This document shows positions 12,625 through 26,332 of a stretch of 64,000 nucleotides of DNA, one piece after another. The position numbers and the translations under genes are program-made. Each line of letters begins with the position of its first letter. The first letter of the stretch is position 1. This stretch comes from Reticulascus tulasneorum (taxonomy: Eukaryota > Ascomycota > Sordariomycetes > Glomerellales > Reticulascaceae), in NCBI GenBank assembly GCA_001557505.1, contig LSAX01000011.1, positions 930,001-994,000 of the forward strand. Reading direction: 5' to 3'. The notes beneath the pieces were generated by a model. It made no database searches. It worked only from the letters and a program-made list of their open reading frames with translations, and had not been told where the DNA came from.

Positions 12625-14019
12625 TATTTGCCCAGGCTTGGGACAAGTCTGCAGCCATGAACAGATGAAACCCTGGATTTGGAACAGGCGTGCAGAGTGG
12701 AATACGCCACGACCACTGGTCGGCGGAAGCGAATGCGTGAAGTGTATTCTACAGGAGATCACTATTGCCCAGGATTCCATTCCGAGCTACCACCAGATTT
12801 TGCTCATCAAGAGCCTTAATTATATTCTTTAGTTGGCGGATGACGATCAGCTTTCTAGAAGGCTCGGGGGTGGGAGTCGGTGGGAGTCGGGGGACATGGA
12901 ATTTCTTCTTCTGTCAGCCAAGCTTGGTGGACAGCCACCATGCAAGTCCAGAGCAATGTCCCAGCTAAATTTGAACAATGGAGACACCAACGAAGACATA
13001 CACGTATGTACCTATTCAATCCATATGTTCCGCTCTGCGAGATTTTGACAAATCGCAGTTCTGCATCAAGGCTTGGCATGAAACAGTCGGAATTGGGTTG
13101 CCAATAGACGGCCCTAACACCAGCCGTTTCACATCTGCTGCAATGGTGGAGGGTCACAGTCCCGAGCGCCAATCTCTTCCCAGTTCCCCAACCGTCGAAC
13201 CATCGACTTCTTTCTTTGGACACTGCGCACAGCACATTCTTGAAAAGCGTGATGACTCGCAAGGCATTGGTAGAGCGATCTGCAGGTCACGGCCCACTTA
13301 TAAGGCCCCCCCCAAACGTACCATGGATTCTCCCAATTCCCGCCTCGCAGATCCTCAGGCTCTGATACAGGCTCGAAGCTTGTCGCGCAAGCATCCTTTC
13401 AGCTCATTTCCCGTTGCGTCGTCACCGCGGCTCTCTGCGACGATTAACGGTACGCAGATCGCAGATCATGATGGTATTCCACTCCACGGCAAGGTCTCTG
13501 CCAGGGAACTCAGTGTTCGCATGAGCTTCGCAGAGGCGCAGTTCGCTAACCGCCGTGGGGATCCGTCGCTTCTCTGAGGAGGCTCCCCGGCTTGGCGGCA
13601 CACGGGCCGGCCTGAAGTGCCAAGGGGTCCGACATTGAGTTGAGACAGAGGCGTCTTTCTGATGGTTGAGGATGCTTGCCTGTGACCGATCTGACGAATT
13701 GCCAAACTGCCATATCCCAAGTTTTCGGTCGTAGTCTCCACATATCAACCTCGTCCCCTAGCTCCTTGGTCTACTGCATTTGGATGTTGTTCACATGATA
13801 AGTGGATGGTCATCCCCTTTACTTCGAACGCTTGTGCCCGGGAGTATTCCTGTTCGGAAGAGGAGGTCTAGACCGAGAATCTTAAGACGAAACACCAACG
13901 TTGTTAGATGTAATTCTTCCCTTTGCCTTGTTTCCTTTATCAACTTCTCACTCCTTTGTTTGAATTACTCTCCTTCTCATGTCGATGTGTATGATTTGCC
14001 AACTAGTCCTCCGTAAGTG
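12625..14019. other. intergenic
   Basis: No recognised gene. An open frame at 12978-13577 (+) has no family resemblance and its ATG at 13323 lies too close to a TATA-like TTATAAGG (13298-13305) to be that promoter's product. The last 150 bases are pyrimidine-rich (CTTTGCC...CTTCTCACTCC), typical of a fungal core promoter or 5' leader for the downstream gene. Confidence 0.5.
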
Positions 14020-16370
14020 ATGGAGCTACCACATTCCTTTCCGAGCACACGCTCGAGCCGGTCGAGTTCGCTGTATACCCCGATGCAAGAGAAGGGCGAG
14101 TTCCTCTTGCCCCTGTCGGCAGTGTCAGTGAAGCTTCAACAGCCGAAAATTCGAGTACGCACATTATTGGGCCACTGCCTGTACCGGCGCGTTGTAATAT
14201 GGACACTCGCAATCCTAGCTTTGGTGTCTTTCGCGTTGTTCAAGAAGGGAGTGCAGATGAGGAATGGGGAACTGGTGAATGTCCACGACGTCCGAATAGG
14301 CGGAGTGGGGAACCAGATCGCCATCGAAGAGGCGGACCGAATCCGGGGAGCGACTGAGGAGCAGAAGGAGGCCGAAAATGCGAGCAAAATGCCGGACTGG
14401 ATAAAATATCCACAGTAAGTCCCTCCTCCCACTGCATAGGCGGCGGGCCATTGCTCACCAAGTCTTGCAGCTTGAATGGATATTTCCATGGCCTCAAGTC
14501 CATTGTTCCCATCGCCAATCATACTCCAGAATTCCCCAATCCTGAGTTCCCGGCGCCTATATCAATGGTTCCCATCTACCACGATGAAATTCCAAAAGCC
14601 GAACCATACCGACCGCAGCCAGACTACACTTCTCCGGAATACCAGAATCAGTACCAGCCAGTCCAGGAATGCTTCCTCGACGAAGCCGACAAGGTTGCCG
14701 TCCCGGATCTCTACGCCTTCAATGGTGTGCCGCAGTACCAACCTGATCCAGCCATCGGATCATACAAGCTCCTAGACATTCGAGACGATGTGTGCTTCGA
14801 CCGCTTTGGTCGATACGGCCCTTATGGGCTCGGCTACGACACAACTGAGGGGGGATCTAGCCAAGGGATGGACACGGAGCAGGACGGCAGCGAGCTGGTA
14901 TGGGGAAAGACTGGGAAGATCGACTACAGCACCATTGATTGGGGCCAGGCCCAAGACCGATGCTACCATCGAAACAGAGGCCGGTTTCTGAACTCAAGTG
15001 ATGCATCCTACGACGCCCGATACACCGAGGCCGATGGTAGCCTCGAAAAGATAGAGCGCACCGCCATCGTCATTCGCACCTACGTTGGTTTCGTTTGGAC
15101 TCAACATGCAGTCCTGAACTTCCGTGCCATGATATCGGAGTTAGCGCTCAAGTCAGGCGGCGAATACAGCGTCCACTTCCTCCTTCACGTCAAGGATAAT
15201 GACGCCCCAATCTGGTCGGACACGGCCACCGCGCAAAGGATTCTCGACGCGAATATTCCAACCGAGTTCCAGAGCCTATGCACACTTTGGTCCGAGGCAC
15301 AGATGAAGCTCTACTATCCGGGTCCGTTTGACGACGCAATTGAGAATCCATCCAACGCCGATATTCATGGTGTTTATCGGAGCGCACACATGCCGCTCCA
15401 AGTCTTCTCTTTGCAGCATCCGGAATACTCGCACTTCTGGAACTGGGAGATGGATATGCGGTATGTCGGGAATTACTATGAACTGTTCGATCGGCTCGGC
15501 GCATTTGCAAAGAAACAGTCGAGGACACTGCTCTGGGAGCGCAGCGCCAAGTACTACATCCCTTCAGTCCATGGCACATGGGAAGAATTTTCGGAACTGG
15601 TGCGCCAAGAAGTCAAAAAGAGCGGGAAGCGGGCTGTATTTGGGTCACAGATCTTCGCCGGCAAGATGAGTCTACAAAGGGAAGAGAAAGGAGCGAGTGT
15701 CATGCCCCCGGGCTGCTCCAGAGGAAGTGACGTGTCTCTGTGTGGCGTCGATGAGCCGGCCGATCTCATTACCATGAACCCTATCTTCGATGCAGACGAA
15801 AGCGGCTGGGTCTTCGCGAAGGACGTTACAGGCTATGAGAAGATCTTCGCAACACCACCCCGGCGTTGCGCAATCGTCACGGCCTCTCGGCTTTCCCGTC
15901 GCCTCCTGATGACTATGCACGAAGAAACCTGGCGCTTCCGCCACAGCATGTTCAGTGAAATGTTCCCTGCCTCCATGGCGCTGCACCACGGACTGAAAGC
16001 GGTGTACGCGCCGCATCCTGTCTACGTTGACCGGGCATGGTACCCACTCGAAAACATCGAAAAGGCGTTCAACGGCGGCCGAGATGGCAGCACGGGCGGC
16101 CATGGTAGCCCGTTCGACTTGACGAATGAGCACAACCACAAGGGCACGAGCTGGTACTACAACAGCGAGTTTGCAGGTCTGCTATGGCGCCGTTGGCTGG
16201 GGTACGCGCAGATGGATGGACGAGGCCAGGATGGCGGCCGGGCTGGCGAAGGGTCGTTGAGAGGTGGGAAAGACGAGGAGAGCAAACCCGAAAGCTCGGG
16301 GAGGTTGTGTCTCAGAAGCATACTACTACATCCTATTAAGTGGGAGGATCCGGCGGAGAAGGGGTCTTGA
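14020..16370 (+). CDS. DUF3405 family type II membrane protein, putative glycosyltransferase-like
   Basis: Two exons, 14020-14414 and 14471-16370, with a 56-base intron; 764 residues. The N-terminus is a ~57-residue Ser-rich cytosolic tail followed by one hydrophobic segment (residues ~58-75), so it is predicted as a type II protein of the Golgi or ER lumen. The luminal part carries the fungal DUF3405 signature: an ECFLDE segment, RTAIVIRTYVGF, a central FWNWEMDMRY block and NEHNHKGTSWYYNSEFAG near the C-terminus. The acidic EMD motif resembles metal-binding DxD-like sites of glycosyltransferases, but the family has no proven activity, so that role is inference. The start is the first ATG in frame. 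Family assignment is strong. Confidence 0.85.
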
Positions 16371-16724
16371 AAGTGGAGTGATTTGCAGAGTGTATATAAA
16401 AGTTAGAACCGGGTACGGCATACAAGGTGCATCAAATAGGTTAGAGTGTACAGGACTGGATCGGATGGTCACAGTTGTACACAGGGTTGATCCCTACCAG
16501 ATTGCATTATCGGGGGCTCTGGGAAATGGATTGGCGTTGGTAGGTTGCCTTAGAAAAGATCTAGAAAATCGAACCAAGATACCAAAGACTTCTGGCCATT
16601 GCATGTCGAGTGCCGGGTCTACTGGCACCATATGTACAGTGCTAAAGGAATATATACACACTAGAATAACCCTCTCGCCATGTGAATACTTGACATCGCC
16701 TCCCTGCTCCTCCCATCGATCCAC
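16371..16724. other. convergent intergenic spacer
   Basis: Shared 3' region of the DUF3405 gene and the pectate lyase, which converge here. No gene or clear terminator motif seen. Confidence 0.55.
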
Positions 16725-17859
16725 TTAGCAGCTGGTCGTCAGTCCCGAGACCGTGCAATACGTCCCGTCCGGCCCGCTCCCAATCTTTGGCGGCTCCGCG
16801 CCGCTTGCGTTACCAGTATAACGATCGCAAGATTTTCCGCTATCCTGGCAAGAATTCGTGATCTTGCACGTGTCGCCGTAGTTCGTGTTGATGCCGCACA
16901 ATACACCGCCATCAACGGCCACCACGTTGTCAATGACAATGTTGCGTGGCCCGCCGTTGCCGCTGCAGTTGCCGCACGATCGAACCAGCTTGCCGTAGTC
17001 CTCGGCGTAGAAGTTCTTGATGTTGAGCGTGCCACGCCCGTTGAACTGGAAGACCTTGTCTGCGGCGTGGAATGCGCCACCTCCGATGATGTAGCTTGTG
17101 CCGGAGGTTTGCTTGAAGGTTGCGGCATCTTCACATGTGTCCGCCCAGAAAACGTTTATTAGAGTACTAGGACGTGTTAGCGAAGAGAAGACATGCATGA
17201 AGCATCAGATCGGCCTCTTTCGGAGGGGGGGGGGGGGGGGGGGGGGGGGTACGCACCATGTGCCTTTGCAGTGGACACCCTCAGCCTGATTGGGACCAAT
17301 GATAACATTTGAAAGTGTAGCCCCGTTTTCTAGGATGAACATGGCATCAGCCTCACCAGTCTCTGATTGTCCCTGACATACGGAAGCTAATGAGTGTCAG
17401 CCTAAGTTCTCAACACCAGATCAAGACAACGGCAACTCACGAGATCGGTCGTACTTCTTCATCCCACCGTCGAAAGAGCCAGAGACTGCAATGGCCTTAT
17501 TTGTAGCCACCGCTCCGGAGGATTGGGGGAGAGTCTTGGTCACGCCAGTGGGCAGTTGGACAGGTGTGGTTGTCTTTGTGACAAGCGTAGTCGTCTTTGC
17601 TGTTGAAGTCGTCTTCGCGGTGGTTGGAGAGCCGCCTCCAGAGCAAGGAAGGCACTGGCTGTACCATTCATTGGAAAAGGTGCAGCATGAGCCCGACACA
17701 CAGGTCTTGGCCCCAGTCCAGCCCGTTCTGGTCAGTGTCAGTTCATCATCCGATGAGACGGGGCGACCATACATACCCGCCACATTGTCCGTAGATCGGA
17801 GATTGAGCCACTGCAACAGCACTCAAGGCTGAGAGTGTAAGGAAGACAGCAGTTTTCAT
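16725..17859 (-). CDS. secreted pectate lyase, family PL3, with N-terminal CBM1 cellulose-binding module
   Basis: Four exons on the minus strand: 17859-17777, 17727-17441, 17386-17257 and 17166-16725, giving 313 residues. A signal peptide ([18 protein letters not shown], cleavage before QSP) is followed by a CBM1 module (YGQCGG...CLPC) with the expected cysteines and aromatic residues. A Thr/Lys-rich linker then leads to a PL3 domain with [32 protein letters not shown] and [16 protein letters not shown]3 enzymes cleave de-esterified pectin by calcium-dependent beta-elimination outside the cell; the CBM1 should tether this one to plant cell wall cellulose. CBM1-PL3 is less common than a bare PL3 domain (about 220-240 residues). 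Intron 3 (17167-17256) contains a 25-base poly-C run on the sense strand. The acceptor for exon 3 was chosen because it restores the conserved CxGQSE segment. Confidence 0.92.
17225..17249. repeat. G25 homopolymer inside pectate lyase intron 3
   Basis: Twenty-five uninterrupted G on the plus strand (poly-C in the sense RNA), about seven bases after the donor of a 90-base intron. A tract of this length is unstable in replication and difficult to sequence, so its exact length is doubtful. Confidence 0.9.
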
Positions 17860-17949
17860 GGTAACGAATAAGAGACAGAGCCAGTATTTGGAAAGTTGGG
17901 TAGTCGGTAGTGATCCATCGGCAATGCACACAGCGAGGCTAAGGACATC

Positions 17950-17967
17950 TTTATAGCCCCGTTTATA
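17950..17967 (-). promoter_or_regulatory. two TATA-like boxes upstream of pectate lyase
   Basis: TATAAA occurs twice on the minus strand (17955-17950 and 17967-17962), about 90 to 108 bases upstream of the pectate lyase ATG at 17859. An ATTGG (inverted CCAAT) lies just upstream at 17976-17980. Placement fits a strongly inducible promoter; function is inferred from position only. Confidence 0.4.
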
Positions 17968-20839
17968 GCAGCTGGCCAATGTCCAGGGTTAGTGGCAAGT
18001 ATGTAGGGATACGGAAAATTCACAAAGTGACCTTGCCTAAAGGATCTGTATCACCGACAGTAAAGAGGTTCCTCTTGGCTTAGTGCAGTAATAATATAAC
18101 TCTGAATTCTCCGTTGGGAAGTTGTGAGACCCCTGAAAGAAGAACTTTCCGAGCTTGGCCTCTTTGACACGCATTAATCGTGAACATGGAGACTTATGGG
18201 AGAGCTTGGCTGTTGAGGACACAGAAGAACGAAGGCGATAGGATTGTTACTGCAGGAGAGATACAACTGAGGAACAAAGTGATTTCTGGATCATCCAGAT
18301 TTATCCCGCAACTGGAGAATCATAGAACATGATCGATGCTGTTCTCGTTGGCCTCTCAAATCTCCGCCAGTGCTATATATCAACACGGATTTGAATCCGG
18401 CAGCGAGGGATCTAGCCCAAGAACGTACGGCAAGAGGATTCTGTGTTTCAGCCAACGGCAAACGATGCGGGCACCCGAGCGGAAACTCGGATTCAAGGGC
18501 AACGAGACAAAAGGCAAACCTACCACCAATCCTCTCAGTAATACAGATAGATAGTTTCACTTGATCATCGTGCTACTAGGAACTGGGGCCGAGGTGGACA
18601 TATGTAAGGTGTCGTGGTGATTCCACCAATCGGGCGTCTCTGTGGGGCCGGCCGCTCGGCTCTTAAACCAGATCTAAGGCGGAGGCAAGCCGTCCATCAT
18701 CGTTTCCGCGAGAGGATCGTGTGGGGAAATAGCTACGGTCTGGACTAACGTTACACCAGATCTTCATACTACGTAGTGATCCCGAGATATTTGGGGTCCA
18801 GCTGGTGTTTTGACAGACTTTCGCAAACATCAGTGACAAGTCTCTGAATGAAAACATTCCCGCGAATCATATAAATCGCCGGATTCCCTATGAGGACCTC
18901 ATGAAGCAAACTCATTTGATATTGTTGATTATTTGCTTTTGGTAGCGTTGTTACCTCAGCAGCCACTTCGCCTTTCCTTTTGGTATCTTCTATGCTCCAA
19001 GTGTCAAATCTGCTCTTCATGCCACCTCTTGGCCATCCCCATAAGAATTGACTCATGAGGCTCCACCAGTCGAAAATATCCAACATCTCAGAGGTTTCAT
19101 CGGGGTAAGAAACGTCGCTGATCACCGACGCATCCGCAATGGTCCCAGATTATGATCCCGATGGTGCGAAGTAGTGCTCATAATCCCCATTGCCAATCTT
19201 GAAGATATCGTCCTAACCAATTAACTCTTTGTACATATCAATAGGGTTAATACTTTTTGACCCATCTTTCGCTTCAGTAAATTGCCCAAGTCTCCGAGAG
19301 CCTTTCTCGTATTCTTTTTGATGTAATAGTGGATGTCCTAGGACCCTATCTTCTACGTCCATTATAACTAGTTGATGGCAGAGCTCCGCAGGCAGGCTTG
19401 GCACGGGGCGGCCCGCAGAAACTCTGCTGCGTTCCTTGAACCGGCTGGGATGGGGCGTCGCTGCCCGTCTACAGGTTTTTTTTAGTTGCTACGCCCGCGG
19501 CCGCTTTACAGAGCATATGGCAATGGTGTAGCTGAGAGGGTCATTACCGGCATAACGAGTACTCTCAAACTATTATGGCTGGGGAGTGTGTTTGAGGTTT
19601 GGACTGCCGAGCCCTAGGAAGTTGCCTTTTGGAACGGGCAAACCAAAGAGAAGGAGGAGAGGATGCGCAAGGGCTACCGAATCAATTCTCATCCATATCA
19701 TGTTTGACATTGGAGGCCACGATGGTTGGGGATGACACCGCAAATGCATCCCTGAAGCATTAACTTTGCGGAACCAAATTCCGAAATCATCGTTTGGACA
19801 ACATATCGACGCTCAGCAGTGCTTGCGGGGGCAGCCTGGAGCACTAGCCCAGAGACTTGACTGTTCTGACAGGCCAATAACCTGTTCCAGCTCCTTGGTT
19901 CTATCGATAGACGAGATTACACGGAGGGAAGTACGAGATCAGCGTTTTGCACCACAAGAGTTCATCAGTATTGTTGGCTCTGTGATGGAACAGTCGTCTC
20001 CTTGGAATCCGCCAGAGCACTCATGTCGTCACAGTAGTCACTGACCAATGGTGGGTCGAGGGACTCATAGCTCCATGAATGACATCAACACACCTGCCAG
20101 CTCTCAACACATTGCAGATCCAAAGTGGATTTATTCGCCTAGTGCCTTGCACAAAACTGGAGCTCCCCATAATTCGCCCGCCGCAGCATTGATCAGAGCA
20201 AGTGTGCCTCTATACATTCCAAGGGTACGGGTAGAATTGTTGCGAGCCATGTCGCTTGAGTAGCTATTTGGTCACCTGATCCGGCACGTTCAGTCCCTGC
20301 GCCACAGCTGCGACGTAATTTGGCTAAAGATCAAGCCACGGAGGACCGGGGGAGATGACGCCACTTAACACGTTAAATTCCCAAAATTTCCCTTTCTCGA
20401 AAGAACAGGTAAAAGGAGAGCGCGAGTCTTATTAGATGAGGTGACATATCCAAGTGCACTCTCCTCTTTCCTTGCATCCACTGCCAATTGCTACGACTCG
20501 CGATTCATTACTCGAGACTGGTCATATCAAATCGTGCGCGTATCTCAATATTCTTCGTCAATCACAAGCAAGACACTAGTTGGCCATCCCTTTGCGTCAT
20601 GCGCCACGACTAAGAGACACACACACACACACCCTTTTAGTTACTGCCAGCAGTTTCAGAACCAAGCTTTTTTTTCTTCATCATTATCCCTCAAACCTGT
20701 CAGAAACCAAGGCACGCGCTCTCGAGCCGAACCAACCAGGCACCGGATATCAGGACGGCCCAATAGCAGGTATATCTCTTGCATTGCGTACGACATTTCT
20801 CCCGTGATTCAAAGTCTGCCCTCTTTTGGCAATAAAACC
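17968..20839. other. intergenic with a gene relic and the 5' leader of the cytidylyltransferase gene
   Basis: Apart from the decayed frame at 18769-19404, no gene is recognised. The last 400 bases before 20840 are CT/CA-rich, including an ACACAC run near 20620 and poly-T stretches, typical of a long fungal 5' leader. The cytidylyltransferase frame is open upstream of 20840 but holds no upstream in-frame ATG. Confidence 0.5.
18769..19404 (-). pseudogene. decayed unknown gene with two in-frame stops (RIP-like)
   Basis: One minus-strand frame reads through about 209 codons from 19404 to 18772, broken only by TAG at 19215-19213 and TAA at 19152-19150. Both stops could come from CAG and CAA by C-to-T change at CpA, the signature of repeat-induced point mutation. 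The segments look protein-like: the last open part (126 codons) contains DIFDWWSLMSQFLWGWPRGG and MSLLHEVLIGNPAIYMI. Codons are AT-rich compared with neighbouring genes. I do not recognise the family. It could instead be a chance open frame or a gene with unrecognised introns, so confidence is low. Confidence 0.3.
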
Positions 20840-22398
<1,559 letters not shown>

Positions 22399-25300
22399 TG
22401 CTCCAATACAACGAGCACGGATATTAAGAAACTGCATAATGGGACTACTGCAATCGTCATGGATGTGACGGATTGGAAGAATTGTCTTTTTCCTTGGAAA
22501 AGCTGCTTACTTTTGGGCCAACAACAGGGCGTTACCGGTCACGTTTTCGATAGAGATTTAACTTGAAATCCAAACCCTTGACTTCTGGAGCTCCATTGCC
22601 CTGCTCGTTACGCAACCGTTGTTTTTGATACCTTCCTTATCTAACAGAGATGCACCAACTGCTTGGTCAGCCCAAATCTCCCGCCCCAACATATTACCGT
22701 TATAGTGGTATCGAGGTCAGACGCTCACCTCTGAAACCCCCAACTTGACCCCAATTGCTATATCAATCTTATCACGGAAACATGATGACGGCCCGTTGCT
22801 TTTCGGGCCGTCCCCGCATGTTTGTTAGCAGGTTGCAGGCGTCCCCAGAATTCGCTCAACTTGAAACCCCCGACGATTGTTTGCAGGGCGGCGTATCAGC
22901 AACATAAAACACGGCTCAAAGCTATCTTGAGGTTGACAGATGCCAATGTCGCAGAGCACCCCACCGTCGTGGGGTTCTTGTTGTTATCTGTAGCCGTTGC
23001 CAGCTATTTCTGCAAATGGTTCTCACATGCGGCGCAATATCGAGGTTATCACTTGCATGCCACTGGACCTGGTGCGGTCTCACTTGATGTCATTCCCACT
23101 CAGGTGACGTTCTCTATTGCGCGTCACCTGCCCATGATTAAGCCAGCTACCCACTGTTTGTTGACTTATTCCGAGGCGATGAATCAGGGCAGATGGAGGC
23201 TTGGCCTCCAGACCACGTACCGCCAACGCTAGCCCCACTGTCTCTGTCATTAAGTCTGTCATGGAAAGTGCATCATTACGGCACCGGGGAACTGCATCTC
23301 AGTCAGCCGGTGTTGAAACCTGAGGCTTGGGCAGTCCCGAAGCAGAAGGCCGTGACCCAACGTGACGAGGCCGTTTAACCACAAGCAGCAAGGCCACTAA
23401 TTTTGGCGCCGTGTGGGCGGGTAGTGTTAGATACTTTGGGGTTAGGAGGCTCTTTAACCGGCAGTTGTTGAAGCCTTCTCCTCGGCGAGACTCCTGAGGC
23501 TTAGCTTTCAAACCTTCTAGCCTCGTTGATACCGTCGACGGGGAGGCTGAGCAGGCATAGAGGTCGAGGGGCGTGCAGCTATCCTTCCCGGCCCCGTAGC
23601 CTCGTGCCTGCGCCGGGCGTTACGTCGGCGTTCCTGCGGGACTACTGGGGCCCCCCAAAGAATGGCGCGAAGCGCAAGCCCGCATGCCCCGATCTCGATT
23701 AACCACATGGTCTAGTGGCACTCTCTCCACCAGTGGGGACGAGGCTGCGGCGGTCTGCACTCCGCGGGAAGGGGGAAGAGGGGGGGGATACGGCCCCCGA
23801 TGCTGGGAAGCATTGCCGACCACCTCAGATAGATTACGTTGCCTTGCTTCGCACTTGTCCAGGGGCAGCAGTTCAATAGTTTCGTTCGGTGACGCAACTG
23901 ATGCGAGGGCGCGCAGCTTGCTCGCAACGGGACTGGTGTCTGTACCAGTAACACCGAGCAGTCGCTATGTCAGGCACCAGGCACAGGGAGGCTGAGGCCA
24001 GCAGCAACGACAGGCTTCTGCAGATATGGGCGAGTGCTGCGGCGCTACGGGCGGTAACGAGACGAACGGGAAGGACCAGTGCACCGGGTGAGTAAGGTCC
24101 ACTGGCACGTACGTACGTGGGCACACAGTTGATAGAAAGGATACAGATGGATGGGGCATGTGTGCATCTCTAGTGTAGATTACGTGCAGAGAGAATAGCC
24201 TCGTTTGCAAGTGCGCAGCCCAGGTCCAATACGAGGTCGCGTGACACAGGGCCATTCATCGAGCGGGATTGCATCTCGTCACAGGGCCATGGGGCTTATT
24301 GCTCCTCTCCCGTCCCGCCATATTCCTCCCTTCTCCTTCCTGCGATACCTGCCTTGGGCCGGGCGGCGCGTGGTGGTTAGCGATTAGTGAGGGTTGTGGT
24401 CGACGAGACTAACTCTAGATTAGCGCCCCCCTCCTATTTTGCCGACCTAAGCGTTGGCGTACTGGGTAGGTCCTTGCACGGACCTATGGCGATCGCTGGG
24501 CTCTCCGCCTCAAAATCTCCCGATTACCGCAGCAGTGGTTGCTGCGCTGCGGTGCGCTGCGCTGCATGCAGTGGGGATCGAGGCAGTGCTACGGCGGCTA
24601 CAAAGTGCCAGTGCGACTTCGCGGCAAGGGGGTTCTAGTTGGGATTGCTTGCGATGCTTGGCAACTAGAATGCAACGAGCGACGGAGCAACAATGTCGGA
24701 CGAAGCCATTCTAGGGCCATTCCCCAAATGAAGACAACTCATTCACGCAGCTTTGGTCGCTCGCTTCGTGGGTTCGCGGGCGTTTGGGCCATCCACACAC
24801 TCCCCAGACTCATCATTGGGCGAGCAGCCAGAGTTCTATGGGCAGCAACTTGACAGCCCCATTGCGTGCTGATGCTGGCCACCTACACCCCCCCGTACCA
24901 CCAACAGCGATGGGCCTGGCCTGGCCTAACCACTCCGTTGGTTCAGGGCTGCAGCATGTGCCGTGTCTCGTGAATACCACCTCAATCTACCTCACGAACT
25001 TCTTAATTACGTTGGTGCGGCGTAGTGTCACTTGATGAATGCCACAATATCCGTATGTCTGAGCCCATTCCTTATCCCCCGCCAGATGCTGCCGTGTCGT
25101 CCAAGAGGGACGGGATAAGACGTCACGAGAACAAGCAAGCGAGCGATAACCGCGTAGGCAGAAAACTAGATGTTTAGACTCGACACATACGGGGCTCAGA
25201 GAGAAGCGGCAGAGATGAGATTGCAATCAAACTCCACCCGAGTAAATGACAGTGGGGAAAAAGGGAACCGTGCCGTGCAGATCTTCCCCATTGACTGTTA

Positions 25301-25576
25301 GCGCGACAACTTCTCGCAAAAGAACTGCATTCCTGGTTTGCTGCCGTCTCGCGATTGTTGGCGGACGCTGGTGAGAAAAGTTTGAGTTACACGACTTGTC
25401 GGCGACTCCGACAGACATCTATTCCAAAAGGGAAGCAGAAAATAAGTTTTTTTTGGAATAAACCTGGAAGCTATTCAGGAAATGCGCCGTGATAATTCGG
25501 TACCGGATCTGTCAATCCGAGCAGCAGCGAGAGTCATCTTTTCCATTCCGGGCCAACCATTCACTGCATGAGGAGG

Positions 25577-25751
25577 AGGTACCTGCTGTAAGCCTAGAGG
25601 TGCAGTAATTAGGTGTAGGTAATAATTAAGGTACGATGGGTACCTAAAGGAAGGTAATCCGTAGTGTATGTGCGCTAAGTTTCTGGCTTGCTGTACATAC
25701 ATACCCAGGTAGGGAAAAAGCTAGGGTACGTACCTTTTCCTAAGGTAGGTA
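25577..25751. repeat. cluster of AGGTA/TACCT elements
   Basis: Within about 175 bases the pentamer AGGTA or its complement TACCT occurs about ten times, including the palindrome AGGTACCT at 25577-25584 and overlapping copies at 25743-25751. Chance expectation in this length is under one. The same element recurs at 34970-35546. Confidence 0.6.
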
Positions 25752-26065
25752 GCCAAGTGGGGCGGGTCCAACAAGATTCTTCGGGAGCCGGATGCTAAAA
25801 ATAGTCTTAAGCGCTGACGTGTGGCGCTCCTCTTCCATGCAAAAAATTGATAGTGCGTTTCCATCGCAAGGGAACAAACCTATCCACTTTTCGTCGCTTC
25901 GCTTCGCTTCCAGTTGTCTCTTGGAGTTGGCACGAGAGGGGCAACTCGGCTACGACGGTAGCAACTGAAACAGGCGGGCTCATTCGCCAGACGTGGCAGA
26001 CGGAGCTATGAACCAACTAGCCATGGTGGTTGGGGGGTGCGATTGTGTCGTTGGGTTGGGATGGT

Positions 26066-26100
26066 ATGGGATGGGATGGGATGGGATGGGATGGGATGGG
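26066..26100. repeat. (ATGGG)7 microsatellite
   Basis: Seven perfect tandem copies of ATGGG, preceded by degenerate GGGTTGGGATGG units. The minus strand reads CCCAT repeats. Confidence 0.95.
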
Positions 26101-26315
26101 AATAGCCTCCGTAGGGTCAGGGCGTGCAACCATCCGGGTCCCTTCTTTGGTCTGGATGTTCTGGAATCCGAACATCTGTTGGTGCAACGCTGGCGACAAA
26201 AAATCCAGAATAGGAACGCGCGTGCGTCTGGATCCGGCGACGACAAGCGCTGGAATGGGGACCCAAAATATCAATCGCGACCTTATTTGGGAATAGAGGG
26301 CTTCTTTTTCCGCAT

Positions 26316-26332
26316 GTGGTGGTGGTGGTGGT
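26316..26332. repeat. (GTG)n trinucleotide run
   Basis: Short perfect GTG run in the gene-free region; no coding context. Confidence 0.85.

Noticed and set aside
12978..13577. 199-codon open frame between the MFS and DUF3405 genes, with TATA-like box near 13300
   Set aside because: No domain or family resemblance, no intron support, and the TATA-like box lies only about 20 bases before the internal ATG, too close to drive it.
20441..20839. In-frame open extension upstream of the cytidylyltransferase ATG
   Set aside because: It has no ATG, is rich in CT/CA simple sequence and reads as 5' leader rather than protein.
22822..23232. 136-codon open frame with a hydrophobic stretch downstream of the cytidylyltransferase
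   Set aside because: Composition is like the flanking non-coding DNA, with no recognisable family and no supporting splice structure.
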